Part shown: positions 54,358 through 62,536 of the stretch, one piece after another
How positions within the stretch are numbered: the stretch's first letter is position 1
Layout of the letters: each line of letters opens with the position of its first letter
Source of the DNA: Kerstersia gyiorum
GTDB taxonomy: Bacteria; Pseudomonadota; Gammaproteobacteria; Burkholderiales; Burkholderiaceae_B
Direction of reading: 5' to 3'
NCBI RefSeq assembly: GCF_004216755.1
Contig: NZ_SGWZ01000003.1
Span: 62,001 to 126,000 of the forward strand
Length of the DNA stretch: 64,000 nt
Notes under the pieces: generated by a model
The model's input: only the letters and a program-made list of their open reading frames with translations
Told to the model about the DNA's origin: nothing
The model's database searches: none
Position numbers and translations under genes: made by a program

Positions 54358-55149
54358 ATGCGCATCGCCATTGCAGGCGCCAGCGGCCGCATGGGCCGCA
54401 TGCTGATCGACGCCGTTCTCGCCGCCAAGGACCTGACCCTGGCCGTTGCCCTGGACCGCCCAGGTTCCGTCGCCATCGGCCAGGATGCCGGCGCCCCGTC
54501 GGGTATCAGTACGGGCGTCCTGATCAGCGACAACATCGAAGAGCTGGCCCAGGCCGACTGCCTAATCGACTTCACTCGCCCTGAGGGCACCCTGGCCCAC
54601 CTGGATGCCTGCGTGCGCCACGGCACCAAAATCGTAATCGGCACCACCGGCTTCGATGCTGCCGGCCACGCTGCCATCCATGCCGCCAGCGAAAAAATTG
54701 CCGTCGTCTTCGCGCCCAACATGAGCGTGGGCGTCAACGCCACGCTGCGCCTGCTGGAAATGGCCGCCAAGCTGCTTAACGAAGGCTACGACACCGAAAT
54801 CTTCGAAGCCCACCACCGCCACAAGGTGGATGCCCCCTCGGGTACTGCCATCGGCATGGGCCGCGTCATTGCCGAAGCCCGCGGCCAGAAACTGGAGGAT
54901 GTCGCGGTCTGGACCCGCTATGGCGAAACCGGCCCGCGCCAGGACGGCACCATCGGCTTTTCCGTCGTGCGCGGCGGCGACATCGTCGGCGACCACACCG
55001 TCTACTTCTGCGGCACCGGCGAGCGCATCGAAATCAGCCACCGCTCCAGCAGCCGCGCAGGCTACGCCGAAGGCAGCGTACGCGCGGCGCGCTTCCTGGG
55101 CCAGCACGAACGCGGCCTATTCAACATGCAGGATGTGCTGGCCATTTGA
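54358..55149 (+). CDS. dapB: 4-Hydroxy-tetrahydrodipicolinate reductase
   Basis: A 263-residue DapB of the lysine/diaminopimelate pathway. N-terminal nucleotide-binding IAIAGASGRMGRMLIDAV, the GTTGFD turn near residue 98, and the catalytic HHRHKVDAPSGTA (about residue 155) are present. AAGGA precedes the ATG. Followed by a terminator. Confidence 0.97.
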   Translation: MRIAIAGASGRMGRMLIDAVLAAKDLTLAVALDRPGSVAIGQDAGAPSGISTGVLISDNIEELAQADCLIDFTRPEGTLAHLDACVRHGTKIVIGTTGFDAAGHAAIHAASEKIAVVFAPNMSVGVNATLRLLEMAAKLLNEGYDTEIFEAHHRHKVDAPSGTAIGMGRVIAEARGQKLEDVAVWTRYGETGPRQDGTIGFSVVRGGDIVGDHTVYFCGTGERIEISHRSSSRAGYAEGSVRAARFLGQHERGLFNMQDVLAI

Positions 55150-55198
55150 AAACCGGCGGCAAGCCTGCCGTCACCACCGACACGCCATCCATCAAGAC

Positions 55199-55234
55199 AA
55201 CCACCCCGCCGCAACAGGCAGGGGTGGTTTTTTT
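55199..55234 (+). terminator. Terminator of dapB
   Basis: AACCACCCC (55199-55207) pairs with GGGGTGGTT (55221-55229), followed by a T tract to 55234. Confidence 0.88.
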
Positions 55235-55349
55235 ATGCCTGCTTCGGTCCGCCCGGAAACAGGCGACCTGCGGCGCCTGGGACAAGCAGACGCCGGATCA
55301 GGGGCAAGCAAGCGGCGGCAGGCAGACTGTAGACAGTCCACAATCAGAC

Positions 55350-55401
55350 GGACTGGACTGGACTGGACTGGACTGGACTGGACTGGACTGGACTGGACTG
55401 G
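55350..55401. repeat. Pentanucleotide microsatellite (GGACT)10
   Basis: Ten perfect copies of GGACT run from 55350 to 55399, followed by GG. The array is between the dapB terminator and the 3' end of murB, 26 bp from the murB stop, and outside any supported gene. It translates to WTGLD-type repeats in all plus-strand frames. Confidence 0.98.
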
Positions 55402-55426
55402 CAGCAGGATAACTCGGCCCTGATCG

Positions 55427-56515
55427 TCAATCACGCCCTGGCGCCAGAATGGGCTCACGCTCCAGCGCCACACCAAAATGCATCTGGACGTCCGCACGCA
55501 CCACCGCCTCCAGCCGCAAGACATCTGCCGCACGCGCACCGCCACGATTCACCATCACCAATGCTTGCCTCTCATGCATGGCAACCGGACCCAACGCCCG
55601 TCCCTTCCAGCCACAACGGTCAATCAACCAGCCGGCCGCCAGCTTGCTGCGACCGTCCGCCACCCGATAACGCGGCATATCCGGGAAACGCTGCTGCAGG
55701 GCATCCGCCTGTTCATCGCTGACGACAGGATTCTTGAAGAAACTCCCGGCATTTCCCAGCACAGCCGGATCCGGCAACTTGGCACGGCGTACGGCGCACA
55801 CCGCATCAAACACATCCTGCGGGCGAATCCCGGCTGCGGACTTATCCTGCAACCCGACATAGCGCTGCAAATCCGGATACTCCATACGCGGCGCCCAGAC
55901 CTTGGGCAAAGCCAGCACCACCGACATAATCAACCAGCGCCCTTGCCCAGCCTGCTTGAACCGGCTATCACGGTAAGCAAAGCCACACTCGCTGGCAGGC
56001 AGCACCACCCTTTCAGCAGCCACGATATCCCAGGCATGCACCTGCACCAGCCGCTCGGCCACTTCCAGCCCATAGGCGCCGATATTCTGCACTGGCGCCG
56101 CGCCCACCGTACCGGGAATCAAAGCCAGATTCTCCAGGCCGCCCAGCCCTTGGGCCACACACCACTGCACCAGACCATGCCAACTCTCGCCGGCGGCAGC
56201 TTCAACCAGTATCGCCGTATCCGTCTCGCCCACACGGCGCACACCCGGCAACCGCGCCGCCACCACCAGCCCATCCACCTCGTCCGGCAACACCAGATTA
56301 CTGCCGCCCCCCAACACCAATGTCGACGCGTACTCACGCACCAAGCGGCTCAAAGCGGGCAACTGAGCAGCATCAGTCACCGACACAAACGCAGCGGCCC
56401 GGGCCGGCAGGCCCAGGGTATTCAACGCGCGCAAATCCTGCGCAGCGGCAGCAAGCACAGGCATATCCGAAGCAGCTGGGTCCATGGAGAAAAGGGGGGC
56501 TGGAGCATTTGACAT
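55427..56515 (-). CDS. murB: UDP-N-acetylenolpyruvoylglucosamine reductase
   Basis: A 362-residue MurB (type I). It reduces UDP-GlcNAc-enolpyruvate to UDP-MurNAc with NADPH and FAD. FAD-binding TLVLGGGSNLVLPDEVDGLVV (about residue 68), IPGTVGAAPVQNIGAYGLEV (about 133), the catalytic Ser in LGNAGSFFKNPVV (about 260) and the catalytic Glu in ALEREPILAPG at the C-terminus are visible. The start codon at 56515 overlaps the -35 box of the divergent tRNA-Gly promoter. Confidence 0.96.
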   Translation of the reverse strand: MSNAPAPLFSMDPAASDMPVLAAAAQDLRALNTLGLPARAAAFVSVTDAAQLPALSRLVREYASTLVLGGGSNLVLPDEVDGLVVAARLPGVRRVGETDTAILVEAAAGESWHGLVQWCVAQGLGGLENLALIPGTVGAAPVQNIGAYGLEVAERLVQVHAWDIVAAERVVLPASECGFAYRDSRFKQAGQGRWLIMSVVLALPKVWAPRMEYPDLQRYVGLQDKSAAGIRPQDVFDAVCAVRRAKLPDPAVLGNAGSFFKNPVVSDEQADALQQRFPDMPRYRVADGRSKLAAGWLIDRCGWKGRALGPVAMHERQALVMVNRGGARAADVLRLEAVVRADVQMHFGVALEREPILAPGRD

Positions 56516-56539
56516 AGTGCCGTAATCTTATGCTATAGT
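56509..56539 (+). promoter_or_regulatory. Promoter of tRNA-Gly
   Basis: TTGACA at 56509-56514 and an extended -10 TGcTATAGT at 56531-56539 (spacer 19 bp), about 90 bp before the tRNA. The -35 overlaps the murB start codon on the other strand. Confidence 0.65.
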
Positions 56540-56632
56540 TGCGTTCTTCGCTTGTTGCTCAGGCATTACCTGGGCAAGCCTTCGGGGAAATCTTTCGAAA
56601 GAAGATTCCAGCAACGATAGCAAACAAGCCAT

Positions 56633-56708
56633 GCGGGAGTAGCTCAGTTGGTAGAGCGCAACCTTGCCAAGGTTGAGGTCGCGAGTTCGAGACTCGTCTC
56701 CCGCTCCA
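56633..56708 (+). tRNA. tRNA-Gly (anticodon GCC)
   Basis: A 76-nt cloverleaf: acceptor GCGGGAG/CTCCCGC, D-loop with AGCTCAGTTGGTAGAGC, anticodon stem CAACC-TTGCCAA-GGTTG with GCC anticodon, T-arm with GTTCGAG, discriminator T and encoded CCA. A terminator follows at 56757-56776. The defence-like cassette begins right after it, so this gene is the probable integration target. Confidence 0.97.
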
Positions 56709-56756
56709 ATTTATGATCTACAGACTTCCACTGACGTCTGTAAGTCGTTGAAAACA

Positions 56757-56776
56757 GGGCCGAAAGGCCCTTTTTT
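56757..56776 (+). terminator. Terminator of tRNA-Gly
   Basis: GGGCC-GAAA-GGCCC hairpin followed by TTTTTT. Confidence 0.9.
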
Positions 56777-56878
56777 CATTCCAGCGACGTCCACTGAAAT
56801 CCACCTGTATCCGCGACTTTTTAGTCCATCAATACGCAAGAGCGTGGCAAGGTAATAAGGAGTTCGAAACGTCGTCCA

Positions 56879-58702
56879 TCACGGCGCAGGATCCAAATCA
56901 AACTCCAACCAGTCCCTTCCAAACCAAAGAAATCCCTTCTCCTCTGGGATGGCAGACACGCCTTTCGGTTGCATGGAAAAGCGTCGTTTATTACCTATTG
57001 TCTTGAGCGACCAGGTTATTTGGCAAGTTCCGCACTGGCAGTAGAAATCTTGCTGCTGCCCGCGCTCGAATCGTGCCGGATGCCCACAAAGCTGCGCAAG
57101 CGCTGCTACCTGTTCAATGGCAACCCCTACAGCGTCCTCTACTTGAGAATTAGCCGAATCTCTTAGAGATGCCTTCAGTTCGGCTGCTTGCTGAGCATCG
57201 ACTGGCGCGAGAAGCCGAACATAGGTCGGAGAAACAGGTTCAAATTGTTTCGGCCATGTCTCGGTCAGCTTTTTAGACGGTGTGGGCAACGGCCCCAGTT
57301 TTCGGCCATAACCTTGGAGCAGCTGCCGCAACATCCACTCATCAATCAACTTCCCTACTTTTTCCACAACATAAAGGTCCAACGGCGAAACAGGAAGGCT
57401 CTGCGCCGATGCGACACTATTTGGCGCGCCCGGCCAACACACAATACGTCCAGACCCAAGACTCTCACTGCTACTGATGGACGCACCGAACCAAGCAATA
57501 GGCACGATCCTCAGCGTAGATCCCTCTGACTGAGTTATAACCCAATCATGTGCATCATGATCGACTGTGAAGCCCTGACCAGCCCAACTGAACGCAAGAC
57601 TCCCATCTACTTTGCACGGACTATACCTTTCAAGCGCCCGTCTGATTACAAGACCGACGTAACTGACGTAAGCCACTTGCAATTGAAGTTGCCGCGCCAA
57701 GCGCTCTTCAGGGGGTAACAGCCGTTCCTCTCGATCATCTTTCAGCCTCTCCCATAAAGGGGGCAGATGACGATAGTGAGGGTCGTGATTCAGAATATTC
57801 GTCCGATGAATTTGGGCAGGAACCACAGATGCAGGAGGCACCAGGGAATAAAGACCCCGTTGCTTCAGTCCTCTGATTGCACGCAACTGAGACTCCAAAT
57901 CGCTGAGGGCACGCTTTCCTGCCTCCAACTGCATCCCAGTTTTGTCATCAAGATATGACTCCCCCCAAAGGCGACAAATATCCTGGCGAAGTCGAAAATG
58001 CGTCTGCTCTGAGTCTTGAAACTCCAAAGCACTCTCCAGTCTTGAATTGACTCCCCGGATGCGAGCCAATCTCCTGGCAAGGTGTCGATCAAGCCGATCT
58101 AGTAACCGCTTGTAGAGCCTATTCTCATAGATGGCATAGTCGTCCTCGCTGAAACGTGCCAGAATCTTGCGCGGTTGAACACCGCTGAGCGTACGCTGCT
58201 GCCAGCAATCTGAGTGTGATGCCAGGTGACTTAATGCCGAAGGCGCGAGGCGTCGGGCTCGCGCCACTGGCGCAACTGATTCGTCATATCGAAGGTCTCT
58301 TCGAGGGCGGTCAGATATTGCATGCAGATGACCATCTCCGAGAACCGCCGCCAAGTCTCGCTCGAGCTCTTCGAGCACGCATTGGGCGGCCATCTCTGCG
58401 GGTAGCATGGGCGAGACATTTGCATCATGTGTGTGAGCGATCTTTCCGGCGATGGAAACAATCGCCTCTGCAGACAGATCGGAGTCCGCCTGATCGCAGT
58501 CAGAATGATCGATGGCGAGTACTTTTGATTCAGTGTCTTGAATCCGGATGACGCCCGATCCGTCATCCGAGAGCAGATCACCGGGCTGCAAGCGGCTGTG
58601 TCCATTGACCACGAGTGGCTCAAGCAAGCAATACCGCCCCGGCAGAAGCACGTCGGGTAGGCAGTTGAGTTTGCCACCCGTAAGCCGGTCCAAAAATATC
58701 AT
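56879..58702 (-). CDS. McrC/DUF2357-like partner protein of the defence cassette
   Basis: A 607-residue protein. The stretch FSEDDYAIYENRLYKRLLDRLDRHLARRLARIRG (about residues 184-217) is like the DUF2357/McrC family, in which a YENRF-type helix follows a small beta domain. This placement is by eye. I cannot find a convincing PD-(D/E)xK motif in the C-terminal half, so nuclease activity is uncertain. Cys residues C539, C555, C557 and C560 (YCQCGTC) could form a zinc ribbon near the end. The ATG overlaps the stop of the AAA+ gene (ATGA), so it is the last gene of the four-gene unit, read towards tRNA-Gly. Base composition is lower in GC than in the core genes. Confidence 0.65.
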   Translation of the reverse strand: MIFLDRLTGGKLNCLPDVLLPGRYCLLEPLVVNGHSRLQPGDLLSDDGSGVIRIQDTESKVLAIDHSDCDQADSDLSAEAIVSIAGKIAHTHDANVSPMLPAEMAAQCVLEELERDLAAVLGDGHLHAISDRPRRDLRYDESVAPVARARRLAPSALSHLASHSDCWQQRTLSGVQPRKILARFSEDDYAIYENRLYKRLLDRLDRHLARRLARIRGVNSRLESALEFQDSEQTHFRLRQDICRLWGESYLDDKTGMQLEAGKRALSDLESQLRAIRGLKQRGLYSLVPPASVVPAQIHRTNILNHDPHYRHLPPLWERLKDDREERLLPPEERLARQLQLQVAYVSYVGLVIRRALERYSPCKVDGSLAFSWAGQGFTVDHDAHDWVITQSEGSTLRIVPIAWFGASISSSESLGSGRIVCWPGAPNSVASAQSLPVSPLDLYVVEKVGKLIDEWMLRQLLQGYGRKLGPLPTPSKKLTETWPKQFEPVSPTYVRLLAPVDAQQAAELKASLRDSANSQVEDAVGVAIEQVAALAQLCGHPARFERGQQQDFYCQCGTCQITWSLKTIGNKRRFSMQPKGVSAIPEEKGFLWFGRDWLEFDLDPAP

Positions 58703-61071
58703 GCCCCACGCTCCTTGCGGCGACGGTCTTCAGCCAACAAAGCAATAGAACGGCGAGGCTCCGATTTCCACCCCTTCCATACAGTGGTCAGCGCTTGTTC
58801 GATAGCGGCTAGATCATCAATGGTCGCATCATATCTACCAGTGACCTTCCCGCGCCTAAATACTCTGCTGGCGAGCAAATGATCCAGAGCATCTTCTTTG
58901 CGACCGCCGGCAGCCATGTAAACAGGGACAAATCGCATGGCTTGGCGTTCGAGTCGATTGCCCCAACCCAGGTCAAAGCGATCCTGCAAGATGCTTGTGA
59001 GCGGGCCAGTGGTCAACTCCGCCAACAACTCTGAAACCTCATCAGCGTTTTGTGTCACAGCAGCATCAAAACGTTCAATCAATGATCCATAGCTAAAGCT
59101 GACCTTCGGCTTCGGCTCCACCTTGAATCCACCTTCGTGGCGGGGAAGCGTCATGACATGAGCACGGTCGTAGGTTTTGTCAGCGAACTCGTTCGTCGTT
59201 TCATCGTGGTTAGCAGTGCCTACAAACCAGACGTTGTGGGGAACCCGAATTCTTCGACCCTCGACCAGCAGCGCTGGTGCGTTTGGCAACTGGCTCTCCG
59301 ACAAACTGATGAGTCGATCTCTTGGGTCATTCTTTTCGAGCGCCGAGAGGAATTCAGCAAAATACTGCTCCGGGCGCGACAGGTTCATCTCGTCCAGCAA
59401 GATGATGTTGCACCGGTCCTTGTAAGCGGCTGATTGCGCACGGTAGAGACCTTGCAGGCAGTCGCGCTCATAGAAGCGCTTCTCGAATGCGTTGTAGTGG
59501 CCTAGTAGATCATCACGGTCTCGCCAGCCAGCTTGGACGGCAATGTCAGTGCAATGCCCTCCCACAGCCTTTGCGAACGCCTTCGCCAGGCTCGTTTTAC
59601 CCGTGCCGCTGATTCCCTGAAAGATGTGAAGCTGGCTCATGGCCAACCCGGCAATAAGCAACTGAATATCTTCGAGGCGGAAATGCAGTATCGCGCCTTC
59701 CTCCGCTTGAGCGATCCGGTGCTGCAATTCAACCGAGAATTTTTTCAGATCAGGAACATTTTGCTCCGGCAGGCTCAACTCCTTGGCCTTGCGATCCTTG
59801 ATCCAATCGGCAGTGGATGCGGAATCCATCCATGCCATTTGAGGGAACGGCTTCTCAGATTGCTGTGACTGGGTTAGGTCATCTACCGTTTTGCCCAAGT
59901 CATTGAGCCTTGCACTCAAGATCTGATTGTTCTTTTCCAGGGCACGCTTTTCTCTTTCGAGGTTCTCTTTGTCACTCACGCCGAGGCGGAGGCGATGAAG
60001 CTGAGCTTTTGCATCAGCCAAATCAAAATGAACCTCGTCGAGTTGAGCCTTTTGCTCATCACGAAGTTTTCGCAGCGCCTCGTTCTCAAATTGCAACTGA
60101 TCATCCTGACTGTTTGCAATTTGGTTTTCCAATTGAGTGACTCGACGCTTCTGAGCAGCCAACTCGTCAAGTATCTCGCGGGCAGACCTCCCTGCCAATG
60201 CCTCTGAGAATTCCCGGTATTGCTCTAGTTTCTGTTCAGTCAATGTCCAATCGCGGTAAACCTTTTCAAGGCGTGCCTCTGCGCGTAGTCGAGCATCGGT
60301 CAATCTGGCAATTTCCTGACTGGCCTCGCGAAGTGAATCTTCGCGGATCTGTACCCGTTCACGCTCAAGCTCTTTCCACTCTGCATCTAGTCGCCGTTGC
60401 TGCTGCTGTAGAGCTCTCTCCTTGTTTGCAATCTCCGCTTCACGTTCCATCACTTCGGATGCGCGCGCGGACTCATCGTCACGTGCTTTCTGCTCCGCTT
60501 GAAGGATGCCGAGTTGAATCTCAGTCTTCCTAGACTCGAGCTCCACGATTTCTTTCTTGAGATCACTGAGTGCGGCCACGTTTTGGGCGGCAAAACCGGA
60601 ACGCGCATCCAGTTCTCGCTTCTCAAGTTCACGCTCCTTATCGGCCAAACTTGATTCGGACTTTTTTATCTCAACTTGTCTTTGCTTCAACTCTTCGTCG
60701 AGTTTGTTGATCTCTTCGGTTCGCTTCTTGTTCTCATCACTTCGGCGGGAGAATGCCTCCTCCTTGCGAGCCAGGTCATCGGTGCGCTTCTGTGCGTCTT
60801 CATGTAGATCACGAACTCTCTTTGCGGCATCAGAGATACCCGCCAGCAACCTCTCGAGCTCGATTTTTTTCTCGGGCTCTACCTTATCCAACTCGCTGAC
60901 CTGATCTTTCTCCAAGTCAGGGAGTGCCACAGCGGAAGCATCGCCTTGCACCAGCGATGCAAGGGAGCCAATTCCAGCAGTTGCTTTCTGCCATGCCGAT
61001 GCGACCGCACTTTGTGCAGTATTTGCGTTTTGCGCGACTGGGGCTTTTTTCCCCTTATTGTGTTTCGCCAT
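58699..61071 (-). CDS. Coiled-coil McrB-like AAA+ NTPase
   Basis: A 790-residue protein from the ATG at 61071 (MAKHNKGKKAPV), one base after the previous stop; the longer frame to 61224 overlaps that gene and is unlikely. Residues about 55-430 are an almost unbroken heptad-rich coiled coil (KRTEEINKLDEELKQRQ, RELEKRELDA, RALEKNNQILSARL). The AAA+ domain of the dynein/MoxR/McrB group follows: Walker A GISGTGKTS (486-494), Walker B IILLDEMN (556-563), sensor 1 GTANHDETT (618-626), then DRAHVMTLPR. Canonical McrB GTPases have a N-x-x-D signature; here it is N-x-D-E-T, so GTP specificity is not assured. Translationally coupled to its McrC-like partner. Confidence 0.85.
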   Translation of the reverse strand: MAKHNKGKKAPVAQNANTAQSAVASAWQKATAGIGSLASLVQGDASAVALPDLEKDQVSELDKVEPEKKIELERLLAGISDAAKRVRDLHEDAQKRTDDLARKEEAFSRRSDENKKRTEEINKLDEELKQRQVEIKKSESSLADKERELEKRELDARSGFAAQNVAALSDLKKEIVELESRKTEIQLGILQAEQKARDDESARASEVMEREAEIANKERALQQQQRRLDAEWKELERERVQIREDSLREASQEIARLTDARLRAEARLEKVYRDWTLTEQKLEQYREFSEALAGRSAREILDELAAQKRRVTQLENQIANSQDDQLQFENEALRKLRDEQKAQLDEVHFDLADAKAQLHRLRLGVSDKENLEREKRALEKNNQILSARLNDLGKTVDDLTQSQQSEKPFPQMAWMDSASTADWIKDRKAKELSLPEQNVPDLKKFSVELQHRIAQAEEGAILHFRLEDIQLLIAGLAMSQLHIFQGISGTGKTSLAKAFAKAVGGHCTDIAVQAGWRDRDDLLGHYNAFEKRFYERDCLQGLYRAQSAAYKDRCNIILLDEMNLSRPEQYFAEFLSALEKNDPRDRLISLSESQLPNAPALLVEGRRIRVPHNVWFVGTANHDETTNEFADKTYDRAHVMTLPRHEGGFKVEPKPKVSFSYGSLIERFDAAVTQNADEVSELLAELTTGPLTSILQDRFDLGWGNRLERQAMRFVPVYMAAGGRKEDALDHLLASRVFRRGKVTGRYDATIDDLAAIEQALTTVWKGWKSEPRRSIALLAEDRRRKERGA

Positions 61072-61072
61072 T

Positions 61073-62536
61073 TCAATACCAGCCCTTAAAAATTTGAACC
61101 CATTCGATGACAAAGTCAGCGTGTTCCATAGCTTCTTCTCTATCGATTCTCTCGACACCTGAATGCCCGGCCTTTTTGTTGCGAGCATCGGCCATATCAA
61201 GCAGACGAGCCAGTTGAAGCTCATCGGCGGATAGCTTGAGGAAGGGGTGTGATGCTTGATCCACTGTCCCTAAAAGTCCTGCAAACAACAACGCCTTGAG
61301 CGAACTGGTACCGCGCTTTACCGCTGTGCGCACCTGATCTAGGCGCTGCTCAGACAAACGCTTGATTACGTCATCGGTGAGGCAAGGAAGGTTGAAGAAC
61401 TGGAGGTAATATTGCGCTTCCCCATCTTTCCAATCCCTCTGGTCTTTCCAGTGCGGCAATCTACGAATGTCCGATGGGTATGCTTTCAACAGCCACTGCA
61501 GCACGCTTTCTGCCAGGTTGTGAGTCTCAATGAGAAGGCTAGTCACATCCTCCTGCCAAGACCTCTCCTGACTAGCCAGCACGGACCTTCGTCTCAGAAC
61601 GCTGGCGAGGTATCCCTCAACAATCGGCACCTTCCGCGACCAGTTGTAGTCTGCAAGCAGTGTCAAGTCGATCTGATTCTCCAGGGATCGGAGCCACTCC
61701 TCTGCCGACAAATCGTTCGATCTCGTCTCGCCTACCGCGTCAGCGATGTATCTTCCAAGTCCATCGTTTCGCGGCAAGACTTCCTGCAGGGGTTTGCGCA
61801 ACCACGACGCAGCCTGCTGCAACCCGAATGGATCTGCAACCAACCAGGGTTGTGGCCCAGCCTCGTCGGGAAAAATCCATGTCCATAACCACATCGGCTG
61901 CGCCGAATCTTCGACGAAGCTCAGGCTCTCAATGCGGACACGTGCCGAAAGCTCGTCATCACGCTGCTTGGCGTGGTCGTGATCCGTTCGATAGCGCTGA
62001 AACGCATCAAAGAGGGCCGCTGTGTCCAATGTGTCCTCTCGGAAGTGATTGAGGCGGAAGGGGCGATCCTCCTTTCCGGAATCGAGGTCTCGCAGGAACA
62101 CTGGGTAACCACGTTCATCGACTCGCTTCGCTTCGATCTCTGGAAGTTCTTCAGTGAATCGCGGCAGCCAGTTCCCCGAAATCGCGTCCTGATATGCGTA
62201 CCCCATGCGGACTTCCTCGCTGGCATCCTGAGCCTCTTCGAGGACACGCTCACCTTGAGAGGTGACTGATCCCGAGGTGTTCATCCAGCCGTTCGGGATC
62301 AGTTGAGTTGCAATGATGAAGGCCACCAGTTCTCCGTCCAGCCCCAGCAACTCAGCCATTTCCGAACTGTCCTGGCATCTGGCCCTTGCCAGTCCAAGGA
62401 TCGCCTGCTGGAACAGGTTCAACTTGAGGACACGATTTGTTGGATAAAGGACCTTCCAAACGCGGACAGGCCACAGAAGCGGCCGCCCACCCGGGGGGCG
62501 ACGGACATCGAAGCGAAGATAGCGGTCAGCGGCCAT
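61073..62536 (-). CDS. HEPN-motif protein of the defence cassette
   Basis: A 487-residue protein from the ATG at 62536 (MAADRYLRFDVRRPP), overlapping the helicase stop by 11 bp. The N-terminal third has a beta-strand (LRFDVRRP) then a winged-helix-like stretch (LNLFQQAILGLARARCQDSSEMAELLGLDGELVAFIIATQLIPNGWM). The C-terminal about 70 residues are helical and hold R452-N-K-K-A-G-H458, an RN-x4-H pattern typical of HEPN ribonucleases, followed by an amphipathic helix. The whole protein is not in a family I can name; the HEPN call is by motif and position. Stop and next start are separated by a single base. Confidence 0.6.
   Translation of the reverse strand: MAADRYLRFDVRRPPGGRPLLWPVRVWKVLYPTNRVLKLNLFQQAILGLARARCQDSSEMAELLGLDGELVAFIIATQLIPNGWMNTSGSVTSQGERVLEEAQDASEEVRMGYAYQDAISGNWLPRFTEELPEIEAKRVDERGYPVFLRDLDSGKEDRPFRLNHFREDTLDTAALFDAFQRYRTDHDHAKQRDDELSARVRIESLSFVEDSAQPMWLWTWIFPDEAGPQPWLVADPFGLQQAASWLRKPLQEVLPRNDGLGRYIADAVGETRSNDLSAEEWLRSLENQIDLTLLADYNWSRKVPIVEGYLASVLRRRSVLASQERSWQEDVTSLLIETHNLAESVLQWLLKAYPSDIRRLPHWKDQRDWKDGEAQYYLQFFNLPCLTDDVIKRLSEQRLDQVRTAVKRGTSSLKALLFAGLLGTVDQASHPFLKLSADELQLARLLDMADARNKKAGHSGVERIDREEAMEHADFVIEWVQIFKGWY

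Noticed and set aside
55146..55412. 88-codon TTG-start frame running from the dapB stop through the GGACT array
   Set aside because: No ATG, it spans the dapB terminator, and the repeat makes all three frames open; it is best explained as non-coding.
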